64,000 bases of DNA, taken from Actinomadura spongiicola (lineage in GTDB: Bacteria; Actinomycetota; Actinomycetes; Streptosporangiales; Streptosporangiaceae). Positions 1 through 8,299 of the stretch are shown here, in pieces (position 1 is the first letter of the stretch; every line of letters starts with the position of its first letter). Made by a program: the position numbers and the translations under genes. The notes below the pieces were generated by a model. The model did not search any database and was not told the DNA's origin. It saw only the letters and a program-made list of their open reading frames with translations. The stretch lies in NCBI RefSeq assembly GCF_003432485.1, contig NZ_QVNQ01000006.1, positions 477,430 through 541,429 on the forward strand, given 5' to 3'.

Positions 1-320
1 TGAGTTTGTGGGCACCGCGCCGCCGCCGAACCCCTTCTTGCCTACGGCGAAAAGCACGGACACGGCTTGGCGGAACGCGCCGCCCGTGGCGCTGCGGCCA
101 GGCTTCCAGGCGCCGCATGACGTCCCCGATCGCGAATTTCCTCGCTTGCCGTCACCCTTGTATGGGTGGCGAGATCCTTGTGTCGCCGCCTGAGTCTTAG
201 CAGCATCAGCAGTTGGTGCACCTACGGTAGGTCTACCATGCGTGACCATCATGACTCATAGAGTGCGCCGGATTCGACCTGATGAAATCGTGTTCTACGA
301 GATCGTTCTGGGAGAGGGCG
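1..320. other. gene-poor 5' end of window
   Basis: I can support no gene here. Short open frames exist on both strands but lack a good ribosome site and recognisable protein. Overlapping inverted repeats lie at 220-232 (ACCTAC-G-GTAGGT) and 226-237 (GGTAG-GT-CTACC), about 85-100 bp before the next gene. They could be a repressor operator, but nothing ties them to a regulator. Confidence 0.4.
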
Positions 321-869
321 GTGCGGGGTATCAGCGGCGTGATCAGGAAGTTGGACGGCAGGGTTGTTTACGAGAATCGTTGGATGACCGTGACGGAAGA
401 TCAGGTTGAGCGGCCGGACGGGTCCCGGGGGATTTTCGGGGTCGTTCACAAGCCGGATTTCGCGCTCGTCATCCCGGTCGAGGGCGACGGCTTTCACATG
501 GTGGAGGAGTACCGGTATCCGATCGGGAAACGTACCTGGAGTTTCCCGCAGGGGACTCTGCCCGATCGACAGGAGGCGGATCCCGAAGAATTGGCGCGGC
601 TTGAGTTGGTCCAGGAGACGGGCCTGCGGGCTCGCACGCTGCGTCATCTGGGCTACTTGCATTGCTCACATGGGAGCAGTGGGCAAGGCTTCAACATCTT
701 CCATGCGAGTGACCTGGAGAAAGGCGAGCATGACCGGGAGGTGGAGGAGCAGGACATGCGCCAGGCTTGGGTGTCTCGTCCCGACTTCGTCGCGATGGTG
801 GACGACGGCCGCATCACCGACGACTCCACGCTCGCCGCTTACGCCCTCCTGCTCATGAAAGGTTTGTGA
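321..869 (+). CDS. NUDIX hydrolase
   Basis: A 182-aa protein of the ADP-ribose pyrophosphatase-like NUDIX group, which hydrolyse nucleoside diphosphates linked to another moiety. The sequence shows a NUDIX-like helix region (GTLPDRQEADPEELARLEL then VQETGL) in which the usual REXXEE core is degenerate (LELVQET), so catalytic competence is uncertain. I chose the GTG at 321 because GGAGAGG sits at 311-317. An in-frame ATG at 282 would add 13 residues but has no such site. The substrate cannot be read from the sequence. The next gene, an asparaginase, is on the same strand about 70 bp downstream. Confidence 0.75.
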   Translation: MRGISGVIRKLDGRVVYENRWMTVTEDQVERPDGSRGIFGVVHKPDFALVIPVEGDGFHMVEEYRYPIGKRTWSFPQGTLPDRQEADPEELARLELVQETGLRARTLRHLGYLHCSHGSSGQGFNIFHASDLEKGEHDREVEEQDMRQAWVSRPDFVAMVDDGRITDDSTLAAYALLLMKGL

Positions 870-939
870 TCAAGGGCATTCGTGCTGGTGGGGTGGGTAG
901 TTGGTAGGGGCGGGTGGTGGTCGGGCTTGAGGGGGGACG

Positions 940-1893
940 GTGGAGAGCAATCCTGTGTTGGTTGAGGTGGAACGGTCCGGGTTTGTGGAGTCCCGGCATC
1001 GGGGGGTGGCCGTGGGGCTCGCCGGGGATGGGGCGGTCGCCGTGCGGGTGGGGGAGGTTGAGGCGCCGATCTTTCCGCGGTCGGCCAACAAGCCGATGCA
1101 GGCGGTCGCGATGTTGCGGTGTGGGTTGGAGTTGGACGGTGAGCTGTTGGCGCTTGCTGCGGGGAGCCACTCTGGGGAGGACTTTCATGTCGAGGGCGTG
1201 GAGAAGATCCTCGCCGGGGTCGGGCTGGTGGCCGGTGATCTGCGGTGTCCGGAGAGTTGGCCGCTCGATCCGCAGACGCAACATGACCGGGCGCGCAGTG
1301 GTGGTGGGGCCTCGCGGATGCGGATGAACTGCTCCGGGAAGCATGCGGCGATGCTTGCCACGTGCGTGGCGGCGGGGTGGTCGACGGACTCTTATCTGGA
1401 CGTCGATCATCCGTTGCAGGTCGCCGTGCGGGAGACCGTGGAGGAACTGGCGGGTGAGCCGGTCGCGGCGGTCGGGGTCGACGGGTGTGGGGCGCCGTTG
1501 TTCGCCGTGTCCACGGTCGGGGTCGCGCGGGCTTTCCGGGCTCTGGTTCAGGGCGGGCCGGACAGTGCGGAATGGCGGGTCGTGGATGCCATGCGGACGC
1601 ATCCGCAGTGGACGTCCGGCACACGGCGTGAGGAGCGGGAGTTGATGGACGCCGTTCCTGGGCTGGTGGTCAAGTGCGGCGCGGAGGGGGTGGACGCGTT
1701 CGCGTTGGCGGATGGGCGTGCCGGGGCCGTCAAGATCGATGATGGGGCGATGCGGGCGCGGACGCCCGTCACCGTCGCGCTCTTGCGGGCGCTCGGTGTG
1801 GAGGTGCCGGACGCGTTGGCGGTGGTCGAGGTACGGGGTGGGGAGGGAATGGTGGGGGCTGTCCGGGCGGTGCCGGGCGTCTTCACGCGGTAG
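940..1893 (+). CDS. L-asparaginase II family protein
   Basis: A 317-aa protein matching the asparaginase II family (AnsA type of rhizobia and actinomycetes), which hydrolyses asparagine to aspartate and ammonia. Recognisable family blocks are the N-terminal PVLVEVERSGFVESRHRG, the PIFPRSANKPMQ segment, the AAGSHSGE stretch and the MNCSGKHAAML motif, followed by VGVDGCGAPLF. No signal peptide is visible, so it should be cytoplasmic. The start is GTG at 940, preceded by a G-rich stretch. Its 3' end overlaps the end of the convergent membrane-protein gene by 11 bp. Confidence 0.88.
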   Translation: MESNPVLVEVERSGFVESRHRGVAVGLAGDGAVAVRVGEVEAPIFPRSANKPMQAVAMLRCGLELDGELLALAAGSHSGEDFHVEGVEKILAGVGLVAGDLRCPESWPLDPQTQHDRARSGGGASRMRMNCSGKHAAMLATCVAAGWSTDSYLDVDHPLQVAVRETVEELAGEPVAAVGVDGCGAPLFAVSTVGVARAFRALVQGGPDSAEWRVVDAMRTHPQWTSGTRREERELMDAVPGLVVKCGAEGVDAFALADGRAGAVKIDDGAMRARTPVTVALLRALGVEVPDALAVVEVRGGEGMVGAVRAVPGVFTR

Positions 1894-2290
1894 GGCGGGG
1901 GTCGTCCCCGTGCTCCCTCAGCTCCTCGAACTCCTCCTTGAAGATCGTCTGTTCGTACAGGACGCCGTCCGGCCAGGGCTTCTTCGGTTCCCGGCCGGGC
2001 TGCGGGTTGTCCTTGCGGAACTCCTCCCACTGCGACTCCCGGCTCGGCGGGTAGCTGTGGGAGAACATGCCGGGCCGGTAGGTGTACGTGCCGCCCTGTT
2101 CCATCCCGCGATGGTTGTGCTGGTCGTTCCTACGTTCCGGGTGGATCTTCCGGGACGACGCCAGAACCGTCATGCACAGTCGGCCGACCAGCGCGATGAC
2201 GGCCACGACGGGAATGATGAACGCCCACCAGATCGGACCTCGGGGCGCGGTCTCGGCCAACGCCGGATCGGCCAGGATCGTGGAAAGCAT
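1883..2290 (-). CDS. small membrane protein, HRGxxQGG type
   Basis: A 135-aa protein of unknown function. It has one clear membrane segment (about residues 19-42, WWAFIIPVVAVIALVGRLCM) and a hydrophilic, Pro/Glu/Lys-rich C-terminal tail that should be cytoplasmic or extracytoplasmic depending on topology. Just after the membrane segment it has RKIHPERR followed by HRGMEQGG. The same arrangement (RKPPPTRH then HRGPVQGG) occurs in the protein at 4486-4851, so the two look paralogous. GGAGG lies about 10 nt before the ATG. It overlaps the asparaginase gene end to end. Confidence 0.7.
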   Translation of the reverse strand: MLSTILADPALAETAPRGPIWWAFIIPVVAVIALVGRLCMTVLASSRKIHPERRNDQHNHRGMEQGGTYTYRPGMFSHSYPPSRESQWEEFRKDNPQPGREPKKPWPDGVLYEQTIFKEEFEELREHGDDPRPTA

Positions 2291-2331
2291 GTCGGTCCAC
2301 CTCCCGGTAGCTTATTCGGCCTGGCATGGGG

Positions 2332-3588
2332 TTATTTAGGGATGTGTCCGATAAAGGCGGAGTTAATCCTTTCTGGGGCGGGTGGGGTGGGGTTGCCGAT
2401 CGTCCGGTCGCGTCCGGCCGCCAGGCCGGGGAGGGCCAGGACGGCACTGATCAGCACGACCACCGCCATCGGAACGCTCCAACCGCCGGTGGCGTCATGC
2501 AGCGCGCCGAGGGTGAGCGGGCCCGCCGCCGCGATGACGTAGCCGACGCCCTGCGCCATTCCGGACAGTTGCGCCGCGACCCGGGTGTTCTGGGCGCGCA
2601 GGCCGATGAACGCCAGCGCGGTCGTGAAGCCGAAGCCCTGGCCGATGCCGAGGACGACCGCCCAGATCCACGCCGATCCGATCGGCGCCCAGCCCATGCC
2701 CGCGAACCCGGCCAGGGTCAGCGTCACGGCGGCGATCACCAAGGGACGCTGGTCGCGTGACCGGCCGGCCAGCACCGGGACGGCCAGCGACCCGACCGCC
2801 TGCACCGCCGCCGTCATGGCCAGGACGTATCCGGCCGCGGACTCGTCCATTCCGCGGTCCTGGCAGATCGTCGGGAGCCAGCCGAAGGTCACGTACGCCA
2901 GCAACGACTGGATGCCCATGAACGCCGTGACCTGCCACGCCAGCCTCGACCGCCACACCAGCGCCGCCACCTCCCGCGAGGGCGCCGGGGGTGGCGCCGA
3001 CCGCGCGGCGTGTGCGGCCCGCCGCGCCTTCGGCAGCCAGATCAGGCCCGCGAACGCCGCCGGGATCGCCAGCAGGCCGAGCGGCAGCCGCCAACTCGCG
3101 TCGAACCAGTCCTCGATCGGGACGGCCAGCCCGGACGACACGGCCGCGCCGCCCGACAGTGCGAGCGTGTACACGGCCGTCACCGTGGTGATCCGCTCCG
3201 GATGGTCCCGTTTGATGACGGCGGGCATAGCGATGTTGCCGATGCTGATCGCGATCCCGGCGATCAGGGACCCCGCGAACAGGGGGAAGGGGGCGTCGAG
3301 GAGCCGGAGCAACAACCCCGTGACGAGCAGCGCCATCGCGGTGACCAGCAGCGTCTCGCTGCGTGGCGCGCGGCGCAGGAACGCCGCGAGGAGGCCGTAG
3401 GAGCCGAAGAACGCCAGCGGCAGCGTGGTCAGCGCCCCGGCCGCCGTCCCGGACAGATGGAACGCATCGCTGATCTCGGTCAGCACCGGCCCGACCATCG
3501 CGATCGCGGGCCGCAGGTTGATCGCCACCAGGACGATCAGCAGCAGCGCCCCGACCGTCCCGGCCCGCCGATGCTTCGGCGGCGTCAT
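2332..3588 (-). CDS. MFS transporter, CynX/NimT family
   Basis: A 418-aa, twelve-helix major facilitator. The N-terminal NLRPAIAMVGPVLTEI segment is characteristic of the CynX/NimT (YycB) family, whose members move cyanate, 2-nitroimidazole or unknown small compounds. The conserved charged loop after helix 2 is present as LRRAPRSE. The ATG overlaps the stop of the upstream GntR regulator gene (ATGA, 3585-3588), so the two are co-transcribed and the substrate is probably the ligand of that regulator. The substrate itself cannot be inferred. Confidence 0.85.
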   Translation of the reverse strand: MTPPKHRRAGTVGALLLIVLVAINLRPAIAMVGPVLTEISDAFHLSGTAAGALTTLPLAFFGSYGLLAAFLRRAPRSETLLVTAMALLVTGLLLRLLDAPFPLFAGSLIAGIAISIGNIAMPAVIKRDHPERITTVTAVYTLALSGGAAVSSGLAVPIEDWFDASWRLPLGLLAIPAAFAGLIWLPKARRAAHAARSAPPPAPSREVAALVWRSRLAWQVTAFMGIQSLLAYVTFGWLPTICQDRGMDESAAGYVLAMTAAVQAVGSLAVPVLAGRSRDQRPLVIAAVTLTLAGFAGMGWAPIGSAWIWAVVLGIGQGFGFTTALAFIGLRAQNTRVAAQLSGMAQGVGYVIAAAGPLTLGALHDATGGWSVPMAVVVLISAVLALPGLAAGRDRTIGNPTPPAPERINSAFIGHIPK

Positions 3589-4283
3589 CGTTCGGCCCGC
3601 GCGTCACGTTCGACCAGGCTCTCCAGGACGGCGAGCGTGGGTTCGACCACCGCGGCGGCCGCCGACGCCGCGGCCTCCGGGTCGCCCGCGGCGATCGCGT
3701 CCAGGACGGCGCGGTGCGGCCCCGGACCGGCCTCGGGGATCTCGTGGTCGAGCCGGACGGCGCGCATCGACTCGCGTTGCAGGTCGATGAAGTAGCGCAT
3801 CGCCTCGATCAGCACGGGGTTGCGGGACGCCTCCGCGACACCGAGGTGGAAGGCGGTGTCGGCGGCGCCGAACGCGTCCGCCTCGGTGGCCTCGTCGCGG
3901 GCGCGGAGCAGCACCTCCAGCCGCGCCAGGTCGGCGTCGGTGCGGCGGCGCGCCGCGAGCCGGGCCGCCTGCACGTCGTAGGCGAGCTGGAGTTCGAAGA
4001 AGTCCCGGATGGACGCTCGTGCCAGGCGGCTCAGGAGGGGCCGCGGGTTCGCGGTCGTGCGGACGTACGTCCCCGCGCCGCGCCGCACCTCCAGGACCCC
4101 GACATGCGTCAGCGCCCGGATCGCCTCCCGGACGGCAGGACGGCTCACCCCGAGCCGCGCCGCCAGCTCCGTCTCGGCCGGGATGCGCGTGCCGACCGGC
4201 CAGGTGCCGTCGCTGACCTGCGCCTGAAGCTGGTCGAGCACGGCGTCGACGGTCGACCCGCCGGGAACGGGACTCAGACCCAC
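3585..4283 (-). CDS. GntR/FadR-type transcriptional regulator
   Basis: A 232-aa regulator. The N-terminal winged helix (about residues 10-75) has the GntR signature: PVGTRIPAETELAARLGVSR, then PAVREAIRALTHVGVLEVRRGAGTYV. A helical FCD effector domain follows, with the metal-type residues seen in DTAFHLGVAEASRNP and the GPHRAVLDAI helix. I place the start at GTG 4283 because GAGGGGGG lies 5-6 nt upstream. The ATG at 4313 falls inside a 23-bp palindrome that looks like its own operator. It is translationally coupled to the CynX-like transporter downstream. Confidence 0.85.
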   Translation of the reverse strand: MGLSPVPGGSTVDAVLDQLQAQVSDGTWPVGTRIPAETELAARLGVSRPAVREAIRALTHVGVLEVRRGAGTYVRTTANPRPLLSRLARASIRDFFELQLAYDVQAARLAARRRTDADLARLEVLLRARDEATEADAFGAADTAFHLGVAEASRNPVLIEAMRYFIDLQRESMRAVRLDHEIPEAGPGPHRAVLDAIAAGDPEAAASAAAAVVEPTLAVLESLVERDARAER

Positions 4284-4296
4284 CGGAACCCCCCTC

Positions 4297-4319
4297 AGTA
4301 AGACGTCAGACATCTTACT
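4297..4319. promoter_or_regulatory. palindromic operator before the GntR gene
   Basis: A 23-bp inverted repeat AGTAAGA-N9-TCTTACT with 10 of 11 base pairs matching, centred at 4308. It lies immediately upstream of the ribosome site and GTG start of the GntR gene. Size, symmetry and position fit autoregulation by the FadR-type repressor. This is inference from position. Confidence 0.65.
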
Positions 4320-4485
4320 TGGAGGAATTCGGACAAAACGCCCCGGGACCCGCGGTGGCCGCCGGGAGGGGTCTCGGACGACCACGGCGGGCCCGAACAA
4401 CGCCCGCCGGACCGGGGGTATGGGGCGAGGGAAATGACCGTTCCGGCGGGCGTCGCGTTCTTGCGGGCGCGGTGGTGGCGGGGGG

Positions 4486-4851
4486 TCAGCGGGGTTTGCG
4501 GCGACCGAAGCGGCGTTTCGTCGGTTCGCGTTCCGCTGTTTCGTGTTCCTCCGCGCGTGCGCGGTCGATGTCGGCCAAGACCTCGCGGTGGGTCACCGAC
4601 GGAGCCGGGTCACGGCGCGTCCGCTGGGCTGGGCTGCCCGAGATGACCCCGCCCTGCACGGGCCCACGATGCGGCAGGCCGCTGCTTCTGTGCCTGGTGG
4701 GCGGCGGCTTCCGCCCGCTCATCAGCGTGATCAAGACCCAGGCGAGCAGGACCGCGAAGATGACCGCGGGCCCGATGGCCATGAAGTACGCGTCCCCGAG
4801 CCGAGTCGAGTCGGCGACGACGGAGCCCGCGGAGAGGGGAGCGGCGAGCAT
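4486..4851 (-). CDS. small membrane protein, HRGxxQGG type
   Basis: A 121-aa protein of unknown function with an N-terminal segment exposed outside or short signal-like region, one membrane helix (about residues 22-46, FMAIGPAVIFAVLLAWVLIT) and a basic tail ending KRRFGRRKPR. RKPPPTRH followed by HRGPVQGG after the helix is shared with the protein at 1883-2290. The C-terminal third differs and contains a charged helix (VLADIDRARAEEHETAE). I chose ATG 4851, with GAGGAG about 9 nt upstream. The GTG at 4860 sits too close to that site. Confidence 0.65.
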   Translation of the reverse strand: MLAAPLSAGSVVADSTRLGDAYFMAIGPAVIFAVLLAWVLITLMSGRKPPPTRHRSSGLPHRGPVQGGVISGSPAQRTRRDPAPSVTHREVLADIDRARAEEHETAEREPTKRRFGRRKPR

Positions 4852-4908
4852 GAGGGACACCTCCTCGCCCCACCCGTACCCCCCGTCAGATCTTTAACCT
4901 TCCGGCGC

Positions 4909-6714
4909 TCACATTCCGCGCGACTGGGAGATGGAACCGGACGTGGCCAGCGTGAAGACGCGCATCGACTCTGCGAACTTCGACAGGTCCCACTCGGCCG
5001 GGCCCTCGTACCAGTAGAGGTTGTCGGCGCCCTCGGCCCGCTCGCCCGCGTCCTTGACCGTCTCCGCCCACTTCGGGACGACGCCGAACACCACCGCGTA
5101 CGGCAGGAACCGCGAGAACAGCGCGATCCGCTGCCGCGACGCGATGCCGCCTTCCCCGTACACGTCACTCTCGGGGATGGTGCCGCGCTCCAGGAACGCG
5201 CGGAACCCGATGGTGTGCGCGAGCACCGTGGCGCCGCGCGCCGTCTTCGCGGGCATGTACTGGCCGCCGTACGCCAGCGCCGCACCCGCGATGATCAACG
5301 CGAGCCCGGCGAGGGCCCATTCGGTGGTGAGCGCCAACGCGACGGTGCCGCCGATGCCGAGCAGCGTGATGACGATGCCCGCGATCGTCCAGCGGGACCG
5401 GACGGTGTCGGGACGCCGCGCGAACCAGCCCTGCTTCACCACGTCCTCGTACATCGCCGACCTGACCTGGGCGAGCTTCGTGGCGAACGTCCCGCCGAGC
5501 TGCGACAACTTGACCGCGTCGCGTGTGGAGCCGTCGGGGGCGGTCAGCAGCGCGTCGAGAAGGATCCGCTCGTACGGCAGCAGATCGACCTGCGGGCGGT
5601 CGAGACGGCGCAGCGTCCAGTCGAGCCGCCCGGTCCGGGCCCTGTCCTCCTCCTCGATCAGCAGGTAGCCGCGAACGGCGAGGTCGACGATCGTCGCCGT
5701 CACGTCGATCACGTCGGCCTGCTCGTCGATCAGCGTGCCGATCTGGCCGGGACGCACCCCGTCCGGCGGCTCGAACTCCGTCCCGGCGACCGGCGCGTGA
5801 TCACCCTCGGCGGCCTTCTTCCCGACGACCCGCGCGTCGCGTCCGCGAAGCAGGTAGAGGACCGCGACGCCGCCGCAGAGCAGCACCAGCAGCCCGGCGA
5901 GCGCGGAACCGGTGACGGCGTTGACGGAGAACGCCGTCGCGACCGTGTGGCGCCGCTCGTAGAGGGCGCGGCCCCCGGTGGTGCGCGCCGGGAGACCCGC
6001 GACGACCACGAGGTACTCGCCCGGCAGCATCCCCTGCTGCGCGAAGACGCCCTGCGTGTGCGTGTGGTTCATGTAGTACTGCGTGCAGCCGATCATGCTG
6101 CCGATCGGTCCGGTGAAGCAGTTGACATTGCGGATGGCGGTGCCGCCGTCCACGGTCGCCCGCGCCTCGTCCAGCGGCACCTTCCAGCCGCCGATCACCG
6201 GCCAGCGCAGCTCCTCCGCCGCGCCCATCGGCGTGATCGCGCCGCGCAGGTCGTACTCCAGGACGACCGTGCGGTCGCCGGTCAGCTTCGCCCCGCCGGT
6301 CACCTCGACGGTCGTCCTGGTGTCGTCCTCGGACGTGTCGACCCTGGTGGGCCCGCCGTCGGGGCTGCTCGCCCGCAGATTCTGGATCTTGTAGACGCGG
6401 TCCTCGGTGAGGCTCTCATGGCTGCGGGTGGGATACGTCCGCTTGAAGCCCTGTCGCCCGGCGAACCGGTAGCGGATGGTCTCCTTCACATGGGTCACAC
6501 CACCCTGACCCGGGGTGAGGACGGCCTCGTCCTTCAGGACGCGTTCCGCCGCGGCGGCCTGGTTCCACGCGGGCTCGGCCCCTGCCGCGGACGCGGGCGT
6601 CAGGGCGGTCAGCAGGCCCGTGGCCAGCCCCGTGGCCAGCCCTGTGGCCAGCAGGGTGGTCGACGCCGTCACGACCACCGACCGCGTCCGGAACATTGCC
6701 GCAAGAGCAGACAT
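4909..6714 (-). CDS. DUF2207 membrane protein
   Basis: A 601-aa membrane protein. A signal peptide (LATGLATGLATGLLTALTPASAAGA) is followed by an extracytoplasmic beta-rich domain of the DUF2207 type (about residues 45-250), a membrane helix (about 255-280), a cytoplasmic winged-helix-like stretch (VIDVTATIVDLAVRGYLLIEEE), two more helices (about 435-475) and a soluble tail. DUF2207 proteins are conserved in actinobacteria without an assigned reaction. The ATG at 6714 has no ribosome site but a TACCAT hexamer 8 nt upstream, suggesting a leaderless message. It is divergent from the metallopeptidase gene 42 bp away. Confidence 0.8.
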   Translation of the reverse strand: MSALAAMFRTRSVVVTASTTLLATGLATGLATGLLTALTPASAAGAEPAWNQAAAAERVLKDEAVLTPGQGGVTHVKETIRYRFAGRQGFKRTYPTRSHESLTEDRVYKIQNLRASSPDGGPTRVDTSEDDTRTTVEVTGGAKLTGDRTVVLEYDLRGAITPMGAAEELRWPVIGGWKVPLDEARATVDGGTAIRNVNCFTGPIGSMIGCTQYYMNHTHTQGVFAQQGMLPGEYLVVVAGLPARTTGGRALYERRHTVATAFSVNAVTGSALAGLLVLLCGGVAVLYLLRGRDARVVGKKAAEGDHAPVAGTEFEPPDGVRPGQIGTLIDEQADVIDVTATIVDLAVRGYLLIEEEDRARTGRLDWTLRRLDRPQVDLLPYERILLDALLTAPDGSTRDAVKLSQLGGTFATKLAQVRSAMYEDVVKQGWFARRPDTVRSRWTIAGIVITLLGIGGTVALALTTEWALAGLALIIAGAALAYGGQYMPAKTARGATVLAHTIGFRAFLERGTIPESDVYGEGGIASRQRIALFSRFLPYAVVFGVVPKWAETVKDAGERAEGADNLYWYEGPAEWDLSKFAESMRVFTLATSGSISQSRGM

Positions 6715-6756
6715 GGCCGCAAATGGTATCGGCAATGCGTGCGATGATGCCCTCCT

Positions 6757-7776
6757 ATGGCAGGTCAGTACCCTCCGCCCCCTTCGTCGCGCCCCCCGGC
6801 GCCGCCGTACGGCAGTCCCGGCCACGGCCCCTCCGGGTACGGCCCGCCGCATCCGCCCCCACCGCACGGACGGTATGTCGGGTCGCCGTACCACTACGCG
6901 CGTCCCGCGCCACGCCGTTCCACCGGTGCGACGATCGCGGGCATCTTCGGCGGCCTCACCGCGCTGGTCGTGCTCGGCATCCTCGGGCTCACGCTCCTCG
7001 GCGCGCGGGACGGCGCCGCCGGCGCCCGTCCCACCGCCTCGTCCGGAGGCGGGACGCCCACACGCGAGAGCGCCACCGGCAACAGGCTCTACGCGACCGG
7101 CGCCCTGACGCCCGTGAACTGCCGCCTGCCCCAGATCGACCCGACCGCGGAGTCCATGCGCCAGTTCATGGACGTACTGAGCGACTGCCTGGACGTGACG
7201 TGGTCGCGCCAGTTCCAGAAGGCCGGAATACGGTTCGATAAGCCCGACCGCGTGTTCTGGCTGGAACCGGGCCGCAGCCCGTGCGGCACCTACCCGGCGT
7301 CCGGCGCGTCCGCCTTCTACTGCCCGGCCAACAACACGATGTACGTGGGGCTCCGGCATGTCGTCGAGACCTCCGGCGACCAGCCGCTGTCGAACTACGC
7401 CGTCTTCGCGCGGGTCATCGCGCACGAGTACGGTCACCACGTCCAGGACCGCGCGGGAATCCTTCTCTACGCCGACCGCAGGATGGACTCCGCCGACACC
7501 GGCACCCGCAACGACGCGAGCCGCCGCATCGAACTCCAGGCGCAGTGCCTCGCGGGCGCGTTCCTCGGCGCGGAGCGCGAGACCCTGCCGATGACGCAGG
7601 AGCAGTACACCACCATGATCGTCGACCTGCGGGGCCGCGGCGAGGACCACCTGCCCCCGGAAAAACGCGACCACGGCTCGGGACGCCACTACGCGGGCTG
7701 GGTCGTCACCGGCTACAACGAACGCGACCTGGCCGCCTGCAACACCTGGACGGCCCCACCCACCAGAGTCAGCTGA
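6757..7776 (+). CDS. membrane-anchored neutral zinc metallopeptidase
   Basis: A 339-aa protein of the YpfJ/neutral zinc metallopeptidase family (Pfam Zn_peptidase). Residues 1-55 are proline/glycine-rich and probably cytoplasmic. One membrane helix follows (about 58-82, ATIAGIFGGLTALVVLGILGL), then a secreted catalytic domain. The zinc motif HEXXH is visible as AHEYGHHVQD (about residue 224). A downstream IELQAQCLAGAF helix supplies the usual third ligand region. Four cysteines may form disulfides outside the cell. No ribosome site is apparent before the ATG. Substrate unknown. Confidence 0.87.
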   Translation: MAGQYPPPPSSRPPAPPYGSPGHGPSGYGPPHPPPPHGRYVGSPYHYARPAPRRSTGATIAGIFGGLTALVVLGILGLTLLGARDGAAGARPTASSGGGTPTRESATGNRLYATGALTPVNCRLPQIDPTAESMRQFMDVLSDCLDVTWSRQFQKAGIRFDKPDRVFWLEPGRSPCGTYPASGASAFYCPANNTMYVGLRHVVETSGDQPLSNYAVFARVIAHEYGHHVQDRAGILLYADRRMDSADTGTRNDASRRIELQAQCLAGAFLGAERETLPMTQEQYTTMIVDLRGRGEDHLPPEKRDHGSGRHYAGWVVTGYNERDLAACNTWTAPPTRVS

Positions 7777-7821
7777 CCCCACCCACGTGAGCGGACTCAC
7801 CCTGAGCTGCGCTAGCCGTCC

Positions 7822-7837
7822 GCTTGCAATTGCAAGC
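7822..7837. promoter_or_regulatory. perfect 16-bp palindrome before XRE-hbhA operon
   Basis: GCTTGCAATTGCAAGC is perfectly self-complementary and sits 21 bp before the ATG of the XRE regulator. A promoter-like TTGACG starts 4 bp downstream. It is the obvious candidate operator for that regulator. Confidence 0.65.
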
Positions 7838-7858
7838 ACTTTGACGCAGGGTGGGGAT

Positions 7859-8299
7859 ATGACAGGTTCGAAGGTCGGCTCGATCGGGGAGTACATCCGG
7901 GAACAGCGGACGCGGGCGAAGATCTCGCTGCGTCAGCTCGCGGACGTCTCCGGGATATCCAACCCGTACCTGAGCCAGATCGAGCGCGGCCTGCGCAAGC
8001 CGAGCGCCGAGATCCTGCAGCAGATCGCCAAGGGGCTGCGGATCTCCGCCGAGGCGCTGTACGTGCAGGCCGGGATCCTCGAAGACCGCGAGGTCGAGAC
8101 GGACGTGCACACCGCCGTCCGGGGCGACGTCCTCCTCACGGAGCGGCAGAAGCAGGTTCTGCTCGACATCTACGCGTCGTTCCTGAAGGAGAACGAGGCC
8201 GCCGGCGTGTTCTCGGCAGAGCGCGCCACGCCGGCCCCGGACGCGCCCGAACACGAAACGAACACACCGAGACAGGACGGAAAGGAAGAGGTCGGATGA
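7859..8299 (+). CDS. XRE-family transcriptional regulator
   Basis: A 146-aa regulator with an N-terminal helix-turn-helix of the Cro/CI type (about residues 8-68): IREQRTRAKISLRQLADVSG, then ISNPYLSQIERGLRKPSAEI. The C-terminal part has a short helical segment and a polar tail. Order and sequence match the mycobacterial Rv0474-Rv0475(hbhA)-Rv0476 cluster. The ATG of the next gene overlaps its stop (ATGA, 8296-8299). A perfect palindrome upstream suggests autoregulation. Confidence 0.87.
   Translation: MTGSKVGSIGEYIREQRTRAKISLRQLADVSGISNPYLSQIERGLRKPSAEILQQIAKGLRISAEALYVQAGILEDREVETDVHTAVRGDVLLTERQKQVLLDIYASFLKENEAAGVFSAERATPAPDAPEHETNTPRQDGKEEVG

Noticed and set aside
4543..6747. 734-codon plus-strand open frame
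   Set aside because: Antisense of the DUF2207 gene. The minus-strand product has a signal peptide, membrane helices and a family match, and this one has none.
6714..7896. N-terminal extension of the DUF2207 frame to 7896
   Set aside because: The extension runs through the antisense of the metallopeptidase gene. The signal peptide begins at 6714.
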